A stretch of DNA of 64,000 nucleotides from Castanea sativa (taxonomy: Eukaryota; Streptophyta; Magnoliopsida; Fagales; Fagaceae): NCBI RefSeq assembly GCF_040712315.1, contig NC_134013.1, positions 779,001 through 843,000 on the forward strand, read 5' to 3'. Made by a program: the position numbers and the translations under genes. Each line of letters opens with the position of its first letter. Position 1 is the stretch's first letter. Positions 47,058-60,009 of this stretch are shown here, one piece after another. The notes beneath the pieces are model-generated. The model was given only the letters and a program-made list of their open reading frames with translations, was not told the origin of the DNA and searched no databases.

Positions 47058-47712
47058 GGGCCGGCTCTTCACCACAGTAAAAAATTGCATTAGGGCTACT
47101 CTAATAGAAAAGGCTTTTTACTTCTTTATTCATTTGAAGAAATTTATATACTTTTTTGTCCCATGATTCAAAGTGGTCAACATTTTAAATGTTCAATTTT
47201 AATCCCTAGCATTTTGATTGTCTGTATGTTATTAAGTAGTAGATGGAAATTAAAATTACCCCAAACATTAAGGTACAAAATACAATTTAGTCTTTATTTT
47301 TAGAATTAAATTAGTTATGAATAGGAAATATTTTTGATTGACATACTAAATTATATAAAACTAATATATACTTTTTTTTTTCTCAAATTTATGCATCATT
47401 TTTACAATTTTATTGATAATACTTGTTAGAGTTTCTTTTGCGTAAAAAGTTTTCAAAATTTAAACCAATAAAATGTTACATAAAATCAACTGTGTCACAA
47501 GAAAACTTAATAATTAAATTATCAATTGAAAAGAAGATGTAAAAAAAATTGTGTACAAAAACTATATAGTGATTACAACAAAAAAGTAAGAAGAATGAAC
47601 TTCGAATATTTTTAAATAAATGCTATTTAATTAATGTATAGATATAGAAAAATACATCACTTAATTAAAAGGTGTCGTATCATACCTCAATACCTATAGA
47701 GTTAGCCCAGCT
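47058..47712. mobile_element. Possible Tip100-like hAT non-autonomous element
   Basis: CAGGGCCGGCTCT near 47056 is a known type of hAT terminus. The inverse AGAGTTAGCCCAG near 47699–47711 matches it at 10 of 13 positions. No 8-bp target duplication was found. The interior is AT-rich and non-coding. Confidence 0.4.
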
Positions 47713-47770
47713 TTGCATAAGAAAGAGAGGTGAAAAAATGTTAATAGCAAGTGGGGGGTAAAAAAAGATT

Positions 47771-47952
47771 AAGAGTTTGTTTGCCCAGTAATTAAGTTGT
47801 GTTTTGCGTTTTTTTTAGTTCCACAATACTGTTTATAGATCACCAAACCAATGAAAAACGTGACAATCACTAACTGTTATAATATTTTGTATTTTAAAAA
47901 TTATTTTGTAATAGTATTTTTAACAAAATAAATGATATCTAAATAAACCTTT
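47771..47952. mobile_element. hAT-type MITE (GGGTCTGTTTGG family), inverted copy
   Basis: AGAGTTTGTTTGCCCAG at the left and ATCTAAATAAACCTTT at the right, with the GTTTTGCGTTTTTTTTAG and AAATTATTTTGTAATAG words of the family in reverse order. Confidence 0.5.
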
Positions 47953-50939
47953 AAATATATTCTTTTTTAAATAATCATTTTCATGCAGTCAAAGACTGCT
48001 GTGTGCTGAGTGCTGAGTGCTATAATGAAATTATGATCATTATTTTAAACACAGAGATAAAATTGTGATTAAAAAAAAAAAAGTACATGCACAGAAGAAG
48101 ACTAAAATAAAGCGAAGAGGGAAAACGAAAGAATAATAAGAAAGAAAGATGGCTTTTATAGTTGCCTGACATAGCAGTTTTTGCCGGATCCGTGACATCA
48201 AATATTGAATATAAATGTTCTTATTATTAGTACACACAGGAGATGAATCCAGTGAGTGAAGCCCTGGCAATAGACTTAAAAGATTTTGTTCATGAACAAT
48301 AAATTAGAGGGTCTAGCTCTCTGAATGGCTGATGTTCAACATGACGACCTACGATTTGATTTTCAGATTTGACCTTGTGCATGGTGACCACGAGTACCAC
48401 TTCCAAAACACCTTTTAAAAAATAATAATAATAAAGGGTCTTTGGTCCACGCCTCCATAACTATATCATATCATCATAAACATCACGTCCTTACCTTTGT
48501 AATCTATACCACCCAATAAAAATCCAAGCTTGGTTTATAAGTTTGAAACATGTGTATGTTTAATCAAAGTTAGTCATTTAACACTATTTTTTTTATTATT
48601 AGCTTATGAGAGGGAAACTATAGGGGTTAGGTTGCTCTCCACTAATCATCCATGACCATCAAATCTTGCAGCACATCAACCACCGAAAGCATGCGAATTA
48701 TTTGAGGATTTTTCCACTTGTATCTTCAACTTTCTGATTGATTTTCCAGCAAGTAGTAGACTTCATTGGGATTTCAACAGGGTGCTATATAAGATTAACT
48801 TTTCTTTGACCATAAGCCTATGTTTCAGTAACCAACTTTAAGATTCCTCTTATGTGCTCTGTGTTGATGGTTGTACGAAAGAAGATATGGGAGCTTACAT
48901 CAACTGAGATAATGCTCTTATATGAACAACTCGTTGAATTTGAGGAGTTATAACTTTTCATTTGTTGTCAATGAAAATTATGTTAATTATATCATCAAAG
49001 CTTGAACAATCAAATTTATGACATTCGTTTCATGATAATTGTTCTTTATCATCAAATTAAGATATTAATAGATTTCTTTTTGATGTAGACGAGATTCAAA
49101 CTAAGGTCTTTTATTTGATCACAAGTGACTCTAATTATCAGTTAAACACTTGACCTAACTTAAACACATGATCTTATCGAGTGTTTTATCTTATGCAAAA
49201 GAATTACTAAATTATGGGTTATCATCCTTGCAATATGGTGCTAATCACGGTGGCAAGATTTAAATAATTGTGTATATAAGAATAATTATATACTATTCTC
49301 TAAGCATGCACCCACAAATTTTCTAACAACTAACATCGTGCATGCACATAAAAATGCTTGTCTCAATCATAAGAAATTACTTATTATATATGTGACCATA
49401 TACTCTTTGTTTCAATTTTTCTATACAACCAAAAAAATGTTGGATCCAAAATCCAAATATTCGAATTCCCTTTCTTTTCCAATGCCATCCGAGAGAGAAA
49501 AACAAAAATCAATCACTTCAATTGCTCCTCATTTCAGTATTCTCTCATGGGAATCTAGACAACAAACCAAATAGAGGTAGCAAAGCATGTGATCGGCTAT
49601 ATTTGATGAGGAATGGCATGTCTAGCCCTTTGGCCACCGTTTTGTGCTATACTTATGGAATCAAATATTTCTCAAGTATAGAGGCAAATAGCTCTATTTT
49701 ATATTCTCCACTCATGACTCATGAGCATTTAAGATGTTTTTGTCGGGGAAAATGCTATGGGAAAAGGAAGAAGGAGATAGAAATGATTAAGCAAAGATTA
49801 TATATCATATAGATTCATTAGCTAAACAAGCCTATGGATGTTATAACTAAGAAACATGACAAGTCCGATCAGTAGTTAAATCTTTATTAAGAAGAAACGA
49901 AGAATATTTTTCATAAAGAAAGTGAACAATATGGTGTTTATAGATTTTGAAAGCGATTTCAAGTCATTCATAAATTAATACTTGGAGATTTTTTCGAAGA
50001 TATGTTATTAGTATATTTTAATTTATGGACTTCATTATAGGATTATTATTTTTATTATCAAATCAAGATATTAATACGTTTATATTTTGGTGTAAGACAA
50101 AATTCTACAGTAGATTATTATTCAAAGTTTAATGGTTGGAGCCAGAGGAATTTTAAACTTTGAATGTTTCTGTCGAAAATAATAAGAATATCAACTAGTT
50201 GAACTACAAAATTATTCCTGATAATTATTATCGGAAGAAATGTAATGGGAGTTGCATTTAGAGGTTGCAAAATGTGGGGAAAGATTTGAGTAATTATTAA
50301 ATTGTTTTATTGAGAAGAAAAGTGCTAGGTGAACTAAAGAGAAAGAAGAAGCCAGTGGGGTCCATAATCAATGGTGATGCAATCCCTCTCATAACAACTC
50401 AACACTCATCTAATCTTCAAACATATGGCAGACACCATATGTACCACCATCAACGGTGCAGCTTGGAGGGCTCACTACTCCCCCAAGACTTACTTGATTC
50501 ATGATGGTAGGGCCCATATCCCACAAGAGGGTCACCCCCCACTTCATTACATACAGACAAACGCACGTGGTGTTATCTCATTGGCCCATCCCATGCAAGC
50601 GGAAAGATCATGGTGACTGGTGAGGCCCCCTCTTCCTTTATCCCCATTAACCTAAAAAAAAAAGTTGTCAGTCACAACATTGATCACACACTTTAACACA
50701 ACTTGATAATGAGCTTACACATGATCAGTGTGTCCTGGTGAAATGACCTAGCAGCTGTTTGGTATTGTGTTTCAAAAAATATTACATATATCTTTATATA
50801 CTTTTTTACTTACAGGTATTTTCAAAAAATACAAACAATATTACTATAACAATATTACCAAACAATCCCTAATAACACATTGCCGATAGGTAAGTTGGGA
50901 TAAAATGTGTGACTATGTCATAAAAGGAGGCTTTAATAA
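47953..50939. other. Gene-free stretch
   Basis: AT-rich with no supported gene. The frames at 49338–49574, 49522–49812 and 50310–50616 show no domain or motif. A weak fragment of the GGGTCTGTTTGG MITE family may lie at 50750–50880. Confidence 0.4.
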
Positions 50940-51490
50940 AGAAAAAGGGAACATGCCACGTGTCAAAAGGGAACGTCATGATGACAAGGAAAGTGTAAAA
51001 TTGCATATGTTCACTCCGAAGATTATGTCATGTATACAATGAAATGAGAAAGAAATATAAATTGTAGTAAGGGGGTCCAGAATAGCACGTACAGTTCCTC
51101 TTTGATTCGCATAGTCCACGTCAGGAAGGGGGGCTTCTTTTTCTTTCTTCTACGACAACTGGGTTTTGGGGGTGGGGGGGCTTTGGCTTTGGCTTTAGGT
51201 TACGTCATAAGGTTAAATATTACCGTTCAACGTCGAAGTCAATGTGACGTCAGTGGCATTTAAGCCTCACAGGAGGCAGCCCCCACATCCCCCCATGTGA
51301 CTGTCCCACGCTACTTCACCGGCAGATATCCACTATTTCCGAACTGCCGTATTATGTGACCGTATTTGCTTTCTTTCCCCTCTTCACGCTCCTTACCAAG
51401 TCACTCCTATCCACTCTCCAATCATTCACACTTTTATTTCTCTCTCTCTATATAAAAAGAAATTCCAATATATACAAGGTAGGTAATAGG
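50940..51490 (+). promoter_or_regulatory. Promoter-like island rich in ACGT motifs
   Basis: Less AT-rich than its surroundings. Within about 300 bases it has GCCACGTGTC (near 50955), AACGTCATGATGAC (near 50980), CCACGTCAGG (near 51116), TTACGTCATAA (near 51202) and GTGACGTCAGTGG (near 51244), all ACGT-core sites of the kind bound by plant bZIP factors. A CT run and TATATAAAAAG follow near 51440–51460. No coding region follows. Confidence 0.4.
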
Positions 51491-54275
51491 CCATGTATTT
51501 GTAACAGAGGGTTCAAATTTCACGTTCTACTAATATGATAAGTAAAAAAAAAATGATATTAACGATAGATTCGTAAAAAAATCAGAAAAAAAAAATTATC
51601 AATTCAATTGTTGTGAGAAATATTGTGAAATTTTTTAGTCTATAGACTTGCTCTTTGTTGGGTTAAAATGAATTGATCCATTACAAATTAATTAATTACC
51701 AAAGTTAATTAATTAGTTAAATTACATGCAATAGCGTGATTGCACAAACAAATCACCAAATAGCTAAATGCGGTGGGAAATAAATTTAACACAGGTGATT
51801 TACTTACGAATAGAGAAAACTACCGAGGCAAAACTTCACCGGGTGAATTTAAGATTACCACTACTAAGAATCCACTATTATCAATCACAAGCGGTTACAA
51901 GTATAAGAAATCTTACCAAACCCTTTGGCCTATCCCGAAATACCAACCTACATTTGAATCCTTTATTCTAATATCCAATTTGACTTGTATTGTAGCGGCA
52001 ATCTCTCCGTTCAATGCACGAATCCCAGTACGTGACTAACCATTGATACATGAATCCAAGTACGTGATTAACTCACCAACTTGAAGAAAATTGTTGGTTG
52101 CAAGTTTTTCAGTTCATTAACAATGAAGATCAAAAAGCTTCTTGGTCACAAAATCTTTGGTGTAAAGACGCAGTAACTTCGAAGAGAGAATAATGAACTA
52201 GGCCACTTTTTGCATTCAGTCGCACAATGCATGCGCGATGGGCTTTAAAATAATTCTTATATATGTCTAGGATTGAGAGAAAATAAACTCTACACAAATA
52301 CATAGAAATATGCATGTGATCAGATCTGAAAAATCTGATTTCATAATTTTCGACAAATACAACTCACGTTGAGCTTCTGTTGAGCTTCAACATTAAATCT
52401 CAATAGAAATGATTCTGTGAAGATTTTTGTCGAGTTTTAGTGAATAACACCCCCTTCACTTGTTTCTTGGTCAGACTTGCATGGTTTCAATACTTAACTT
52501 GAACACTTATTTCTTGAAGTATTAAACACATCTTAGATCTACCCAATTATAAGTAAAGTGCGTTTTGTCAAAGGATTAGCTAACTACAAAAATATGTCCC
52601 TAACACTCTTCAATCAAAATCGAATTCATTCCTAACTTGTTTGATGAGGATTTATATCCAACTCATTGATTATTGTTGTTTAAATTTATAACTGCATCTT
52701 TTAGTTTTAGACTAATTAAATTTTATGGTTCTTTAGTTTAAAAGTTTCGAGTACAAATAAAGGGTACAATATAATGGCATCTCAATTCCTCTATTTTCTA
52801 TCGTTGTTACTATCAAAGTATAAATCAAGAGTTTTGTAGCTCAATTGGTATTTTTTAGTATTTTTATTTATGGCTTCACTCCAATAATCATAATGAAATT
52901 GTTTTTTCTTAGGTTGCCCTTTATGGGTAAAGACACAATAAGATCAAGAGTTCAAGCCCTAGGCTTCACATATGTTGAAGGCTAATCATTCTATTATAGT
53001 ATTATCAACCTATTTCTATCATGCTAGATATGCCGGGAAAGGATGGAAAAAGGGCATTTCCAATTAGTAAGGTGGTGGAGTTTCATTTAGGGATTACGGT
53101 GTTTTAAAAGTTTGGTAACTCTATTATAGATTTTTTAAAATCTTATCCATCAAATTTGAAATAAATAGATAATGTAGCTACTCTAAGAACTCTAAAAAAT
53201 TTTAACCCTTGATTGAAGGTAGGTATTGGCATTAAACAAAAGCCAATAAAAAAGGATGAAGATGAAAAATTGGGATGAGAATTTTGGGGAAGGGCTTTTT
53301 AACTCTAAGATTGGATAGGTTTGTAGGCAATCTCTCAATATATGGATAGGGTATCCATATTCAGCATTGTTATGACAAACAAGGCAATCATTATCAGTAA
53401 TGATTTTATTCAGTAAAAAAAAAAATTTCCAAAAACATTTTTGTGAAAAACTTATTAAATTTAAAAACAAGTTAGCGAATTGAACTGTTGAACTTCAACA
53501 AAATGGTCACGGTGGGACATTTTTCATTAAACAAAGTCGGGTCGTTTTCTATGATATTTTGCACGTTCCACTTCACATATGTCAATTGTCATTCGAGCCA
53601 ACATATCAATTGACTTCATTGTTCCAAAAAGAACAAAACAATGAAAGGGGACGGATTTATTTCCACATTCATATTATGGCTTCTAGAACGCCGATCGAGA
53701 AAATTAATCAACAAAGCCTAGCATAAATAGTAACACAGATAGTAATAAAATATACTCCTCTGGTAAGTTTGAAACTTCAAACTTGAAATAATACTACAAG
53801 ATTCAGTTTTAGACTTAGCCCACCTTATTATTCACTAGATGATGCTTTCTTTGTTTTTAAACATTTTCTGTAAAATAATTTTCGGAAAAGAGTAATTTAT
53901 TTTCCTATATTTGATTGTAACTTTGAAAATGAATTAGAAAAATTGTAGTAGTTCATTGAGTATGTAATGTTAAAGAGTCGATAAAAAAAATATTTTTTAT
54001 TTTCCAATTTTTTGTGTCACACCAAACATCATAAAAATACAAGAAATATTCTCTAAAGAATGATTTTTTCCAAAACAAACAATACTTTCAATATTATTTT
54101 GTTTTCTTGGTATACCATATGGAGAAGGCTTTTGTCCGTTGCATTGGAGTGTTAGACAGACCATAACACTAATATGTGATCAATTTTAAACATGTATTAT
54201 GTTCATCTCATTCATGATACTTCAATACACCGAACATACGCCAAACTTACAGTGATACATATTCTTGCATACACT
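51491..54275. other. Gene-free stretch with a possible SINE
   Basis: AT-rich. A tRNA-like A-box TTGTAGCTCAATTGGTA lies near 52834 and a B-box-like GAGTTCAAGCCC near 52948; the spacing is longer than in a tRNA, so a SINE is only possible. Nothing else is recognised. Confidence 0.3.
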
Positions 54276-55350
54276 GAAACAATTTGTTCATTTGTCAATG
54301 TGTGATTGGATTACATCATTTACAAACAAGGACTATCAATAGCACTTATGAATATTACTTCAATCATTACTTGACATATGTATATTTTTTTTATCCAAGA
54401 TAAAATATTCACTCCAACCTAATCTAAGTGTATATGTGTGTGAAATTCCCTCTTAGAGACTTGAACCTTGGCCCTTTTCCCCCATACACTGACACAATTT
54501 GTTCATTTGTCAATGTGTGATTGGATTACATCATTTACAGGCAAGGACTATCACTAGCACTTATGAATATTACTTCAATCATTACTTGACATATGTATTT
54601 TTTTTTATATAACATAAAATTTATACTCTAACTTAATCTAAGTATATATGTGTGTGAAATTCTCTCTTAAAGACTTGAACCTTGACCTTTTTCCCCCATA
54701 CACTGACATAATTTGTTCATTTGTCAATGTGTGGTTGGATTACATCATTTACAGACAAGGACTATCACTAGCACTTATGAATATTACTTCAATCATTACT
54801 TGACATGTGTATTTTTTTTTATACAAGATAAAATTTATACTCTAACTTAATCTAAGTGTATATGTGTGTGAAATTCCCTTTTAGAGACTTGAACCTTGAC
54901 CCTTTTCCCGCATACACTGACACAATTTGTTCATTTGTCAATGTGTGATTGGATTACATCATTTACAGACAAGGACTATCACTAGCACTTATGAATATTA
55001 CTTTAATCATTACTTGACATATGTATTTTTTTTTTATACAAGATAAAATTTATACTTTATCTTAATCTAAGTGTATATGTGTGTGAAAATCCCTCTTAGA
55101 GACTTGAACCTTAACTCTTTTCCCCCACACACTGACACAATTTTTTCATTTGTCAATGTGTGATTGGATTACATCATTTACAAACAAGGACTATGACTAG
55201 CACTTTTGAATATTACTTCAATCATTACTTGACATATGTATTTTTTTTTTATACAAGATAGAATTTCTACTCTAACTTAATTTAAGTGTATATGTGTGTG
55301 AAACTCTCTTGGAGACTTGAATCTCGACCATTTTCCCCCACACATCACAA
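54276..55350. repeat. 214-bp tandem array, 5 units, containing SINE sequence
   Basis: The word AATTTGTTCATTTGTCAATG recurs at 54281, 54496, 54710, 54924 and, in variant form, 55139, spacing 214–215. Each unit has a unique part (GGATTACATCATTTACA, GGACTATCACTAGCACTTATG) and a piece of the SINE 3' end (poly-T, ATACAAGATAAAATTTATAC, TTAATCTAAGTGTATATGTG, GAGACTTGAACC). In the last unit the SINE piece runs on further, to CACATCACAAGCGTTTATAC. Confidence 0.92.
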
Positions 55351-55892
55351 GCGTTTATACTTGTGGAGTGCCCTTGACATATGTATTAATTGTGAAAAAA
55401 TGTGTCACTAGAATTTTTACGATGATACGGGTATTAATCAAACCGCACAATTGCATCTAAACCGAACAAAATTGCTTGCGAAATGGAGTCATTGCACAAC
55501 ACCGAAAGTGTCGGTGAAATAAAAAGTAAGTCATTTCACCACCACTTATTGGAGTCATTTCACACGTAAAAACTTATTGGACGACTTTTAATTAGCTTAA
55601 AATAAAAAAAATTAACCTAAAACAAAGGAAAAACTAGTTTTAGGCTGGGCCGATCCCACCAAACCACATATATGATCACAATGTTAAAACACCGAATAGC
55701 ATCATACAATATGATGATAAAAATGGACCAAAATCGCACCACCACTGTCGATGCCGTCAATGATTCAATTGGCACGTAAAAAATGAAAGAGACGCACACA
55801 AGAGTAGGCGCGTGGGGGTTGCAATGAAAGAGGGGTTTGATTCTTAAGAGAAGCTAAGTAGGAGTGATACAGTAGTTTGTCACAGTATATTG

Positions 55893-56061
55893 TGATGTAA
55901 GCAACCACACCACACCCTCCTCTCTTTTATAAAACTCCACCCCCCCACACTTACACACACACCCTCCACTTGCTTCCGTTGACATCAACACCCTCTCTCT
56001 CTCTCTCTCTCAAACTCTTTCTCTTTGTTTCTTTCCAATACACACACACACACATCCGGCG
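55893..56061 (+). promoter_or_regulatory. Glutaredoxin core promoter and leader
   Basis: TATAAAA lies at 55928–55934, about 130 bases before the ATG; transcription probably starts near 55960. The leader has a CT run (about 55990–56010) and a CA run (about 56040–56054). Upstream, TGATGTAAG at 55893–55901 is one base from the TGACGTAAG of as-1-type elements. Confidence 0.6.
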
Positions 56062-56553
56062 ATGCAAGGACTACGACGCTGCTCAGACGACATCATGAGG
56101 CTCGACCTGACAGGCCTATCAACCCCATCATCATCATCCGGAGGAGGAGGAGAAGGACCCCAACAACCACCACCATCATCATCGTCTTCTTCATCATCAT
56201 CATCTATGCTATCCATCGACGTGGCGGAATCGGCAGAGGCAAGGATCAGAAGGCTGATATCGGAGCACCCAGTGATCATCTTTAGCCGATCCTCATGTTG
56301 CATGTGCCACGTGATGAAGAAGTTGCTAGCCACCATCGGGGTCCACCCTACTGTCATCGAATTAGATGACCACGAGATCGCAGCTCTACCCTCCGATGAC
56401 TCTGATTCCGACTCTCCACCACCTCGTAACCCAGCTGCCCCTTCTGTCTTCATTGGTGGCACTTGCATCGGTGGCCTCGAGTCACTCGTTGCTCTCCACC
56501 TCAGTGGCCAACTCGTCACTAAGCTCGTTCAAGTTGGTGCCCTCTGGGTATGA
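56062..56553 (+). CDS. CC-type glutaredoxin (ROXY/GRXC9-like), single exon
   Basis: 163 residues, no intron. A variable N-terminus (MQGLRRCSDDIMRLDLTGLS, then Ser- and Gly-rich) leads into EARIRRLISEHPVIIFSRSS and the active site CCMC at 79–82, the signature of plant-specific CC-type glutaredoxins. PSVFIGGTCIGGLESL is the glutathione-binding part. The protein ends ALWV (160–163), close to the C-terminal ALWL that binds TGA transcription factors. The MQG start and CCMC centre are most like Arabidopsis GRXC9/ROXY19. Such proteins act with TGA factors in the nucleus and cytosol in development, stress and salicylic acid or jasmonate responses. The frame is intact; the start is the first ATG after the leader. 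The antisense frame at 56519–56010 is a shadow. Confidence 0.93.
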   Translation: MQGLRRCSDDIMRLDLTGLSTPSSSSGGGGEGPQQPPPSSSSSSSSSSMLSIDVAESAEARIRRLISEHPVIIFSRSSCCMCHVMKKLLATIGVHPTVIELDDHEIAALPSDDSDSDSPPPRNPAAPSVFIGGTCIGGLESLVALHLSGQLVTKLVQVGALWV

Positions 56554-57850
56554 CACAACCCCTATATAATACTTATCTTATTCCTGTTCCTATTATTATT
56601 ATTATTATTAATAATAATAATCTTTCTATCTAGTTCTAGCTAGACAACAACCTCGTGGTTCTTCAACTTCAAGTTGAACTTCGATAGTTCATATTAGTTG
56701 TAGCCAAACAACATAGCTACAAAAGTACAATCTTTATGCTTCTCTTGTACTGTCCAATTCTCCAAAACCAGTTCCAATATGTAATTTTGGTCCTAGTAGA
56801 CCTCTTTCCTTCTTATTGATCCTTATAATAATTATTATTATTGTTCTTGTTCTTGTTCTTGTTGGTTTTAGGAAATAATTTTTTCCTTTTTTTTTTTTTA
56901 TGGGTTCATTTTAAATTCCATTTTGTACTACATAATAATAGTATAGAAATAGGAGAATATGTGCGAGTATGGTTCTCAGATACCTTTGCGTGGGTGATAC
57001 TCGCTAGTGGGAGTGCAACACGTGTATGTGCGAAATATGTATGCTCGAGAATACACGACTCTTTGGGATTCACCGTTTTTGTTCGTTTACCGAGTTGGGG
57101 TAAACAATTAGCAGAAAAAAAAAAAAAAGCACTTTGATCAGATCGGGGGTCCCTACCATGTGGGCCCCTTGACCACTTGTTATGAACTCACAGCCGTTGA
57201 TCAGTTTCGTGTGCCTCGTGGGTGACCTCTGCTCGCATCAGTAATAGTTGTTAAGTGGTGATATATAAATTAATTTAAAAGAAATTAGGGTTTTTTAGTA
57301 GCAATCATAAGACGATCATGACCGTTAAAAATTTTGCGGATCTTGCTCCCCATGTAGTAGGTTCTAGCGAAAGAGGAGGGGATTTGGGTACAGCTTGTTT
57401 TTTGTTGAGTTGAGTCTTAACTTTGTGAAAAAAAAAACAGGCGAGCGGTGAGAGTGAGAGTGAGAGTGATGAATGAGTGATTCCGTCAAAAATAAATAAA
57501 AAAGACAAGTCTGACAAAATTCCTCTAATTATTGCAAATACCCTTCCTTTCTTTTTTAGCTTTTGCTTCTTTCGAATCATGACCTCATAAACCATGCATA
57601 TATACAATTCATGAAATATCCAATTATTCATGAATAGAATCAAGAGATCTATGAAGTTTTCACATTCAAGAATATTTCACTTAATTTACCCAAAGTTTTG
57701 AATTATTCCAGTTAATTACACCTACTCCCATTTGTTGTTATTCTTGTAGATCCAAATTAATGTGCTGAATAATAAAGAAAGTGTGAAATTTAAGCTTTTT
57801 TTTTTTGGTGTGTGTGCATATATATTGCAATTTTGTTGTTCTTGGGGTCA

Positions 57851-57903
<53 letters not shown>

Positions 57904-59724
57904 TGCTGAAATGCAAGTTCTTTTTATATTTTTTGCTATGTGCATATACATTTTGGGTGCGACTTTTGTCTAGTGTGACATAACACTAGGGTCGTTGTGA
58001 TCATAACACGTAAATAGACCTGTCTCACAATCACAGCTAATTCAATACACTGGATGCACTAGATGAAAGCAACGCCCATACATTCCAGTATCTTGAAAAA
58101 ATTTAAGAAAATCTCCATGGTGCCTCTCCACGTTGTGTTCTATAGTAAAAGACTTTTTGAGAGAGACAGAGAAGAAATAAAAGCTGTCGTGACTTGGTAT
58201 TATGTCATGCCTAATAAATATTGCAGTATGGAAATTAATCTTTAAAGAGATCTGTGGTATAGGTTGGCACCTTAAAATGAATGCAATGACAAGCTCAAAA
58301 TTTGTGTCAGTACGTGTCATCACATAGTATCCATGGGTGCATCATGGCATGCATGAGTACACTTTCAGCAAACTGACAGTTTCATTTATTATTATTATTA
58401 ATGATTATATTATATATACTAGTTCTGAGAAATAAAAAGAAACTACCAAGAGCTAGCATTCTCTTGATATGCGTATCAACAGGCTATCTCAAGTATCAGG
58501 AGATCAATATGGTTCATATTTTCACACACAGAATTTTGTAAGAAACCCGAGTGATTATTCACTAATTTGGGAATAATATATGTTTCTTTCTATCATTTAG
58601 TAAATGATCTTTCTATCATTTAGTAAATGATCTTTGTACAACGCAACCTAAGCTAGCTAGCAAGACACTTCAAGGCTTAATGTTTCTATCTTGAAGTAGC
58701 TTTTCACCAATTTTTTGTGAACTTTGATGGGCGCTTGTTAGCTCACAGTTTCATCATCATCAAATGAATCATCATCATTCTACCAAAGGGTGGTAGCCTG
58801 ATAGTAAGAGTCTCTTGAACCATCATCTTTGCGAGTTTGAAAGTTGTGATTCCAGTTGTGACGCTTTAGTTTAACATGCATGCCCATATGGATAGTTTCA
58901 AGAAGGTTGAATGGTCTCATGTCATAAAATTCGAGTTTAGTTGAGCCAAGACAATGATATGCGTGAATCTTTTTTTTCTAAAAAAAAAAGAAGAAGAATC
59001 TTAATCATCTTCTTCTTCTTTCTTTTAATTTATTCATTTATTTCTTCGGATAGATATATAGTTTCATTTTGTCACCATGCCATCACTATCAGAGCTCGAA
59101 CGTACCTAACTGTTATTTAATTAAGGGCATTGACACAAAACATACGCACTCAAACACTGATAGCTTGAAACCCTTGAGGAGAAAGGACCAACTCCCCTTT
59201 GGAGAAATTAATTTATACATTAATTGAAATGTGGTCCTATTTCATTGCCTACAGGATTTGAGGTACAGACTTAGCTTATAGGTTAAGCCTTTTGCATGAT
59301 GTAAAGTATATACACATGTTTGACTGCTTTTTTTTTTTATTTTTTTTTTATATATAAATAATTTGATAGTTATGGAGTCGGGAATTGGGATATGAACCTT
59401 TCGATGTTTCTATTAAAATGCATTAAAAAATATTAATTAAACTACATTACGCGACTCTTGGCGATATATCTATATATATTGTTTTTAAAACCATACACTT
59501 TAGATGTTTAATATAGAACAAATTGAATGAAAAATGTTGATGCTAATGATGAACTTGTTGTGATCCAAATTCTATAAAAAGAGCAGCAGGATTTGTTTAT
59601 ATGTGAATTTTACTTATACAGATTCGTAGAATAAATTACACTTTCGTAATATATTCTATAGTTTATATAAGCATATATAAGTTCATTTCTAAGCTTCATC
59701 TCTCCTCTTAGAATAAGAAATTTT
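56554..59724. other. Gene-free stretch after the glutaredoxin
   Basis: It includes the presumed 3' untranslated region just after 56553 and an AT microsatellite at 57854–57901. Small frames at 56841–57137, 57305–57643 and 58042–58323 have no recognisable features. Confidence 0.45.
57854..57901. repeat. AT microsatellite
   Basis: An uninterrupted run of about 47 bases of alternating A and T. Confidence 0.95.
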
Positions 59725-59848
59725 TTCCAAGAGCCTTATAGTTGGATTGGCACCTCCCCATATACAAAGTGCTTGGAGGTCTAGAGGGGAAATGGTTCTA
59801 GTTGCAGGGTTAGCAGCATGTTGTAATTATTTCTCAAAAAAAAAAAAA
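59725..59848 (+). repeat. SINE, family 3, copy 1
   Basis: It starts near CCAAGAGCCTTATAGTTGGA, has the word TATACAAAGTGCTTGGAGGT and ends TTGTAATTATTTCTC plus poly-A. GAATAAGAAA with T-rich neighbours flanks it (59711–59724 and from 59849), a target duplication. Confidence 0.75.
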
Positions 59849-59883
59849 GAATAAGAAAATTTTAAGGATAGCTTCTAACTTGC

Positions 59884-60009
59884 AGACCAAAGACCTTGTA
59901 GCTGAATTGACACATTCTTATATACAAAATACTTGAGGGTCTAGGGGAGAAAGGGTTTGAGCTGCGGGGTTTAGCAGCATGTTGTAATTATTTCTATAAA
60001 AAAAAAGTT
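59884..60009 (+). repeat. SINE, family 3, copy 2
   Basis: AGACCAAAGACCTTGTAGCT with an A-box-like part, then GAAAGGGTTTGAGCTGC as a B-box-like part and a poly-A end. TTCTAACTTGC flanks it exactly at 59873–59883 and 60010–60020. It lies 25 bp from copy 1. Confidence 0.8.

Noticed and set aside
49338..49812. Two overlapping small frames
   Set aside because: Composition and lack of motifs do not distinguish them from chance frames.
56010..56519. − strand frame of 169 codons over the glutaredoxin
   Set aside because: Complement of a serine/aspartate-rich coding sequence; the + strand has the full glutaredoxin signature.
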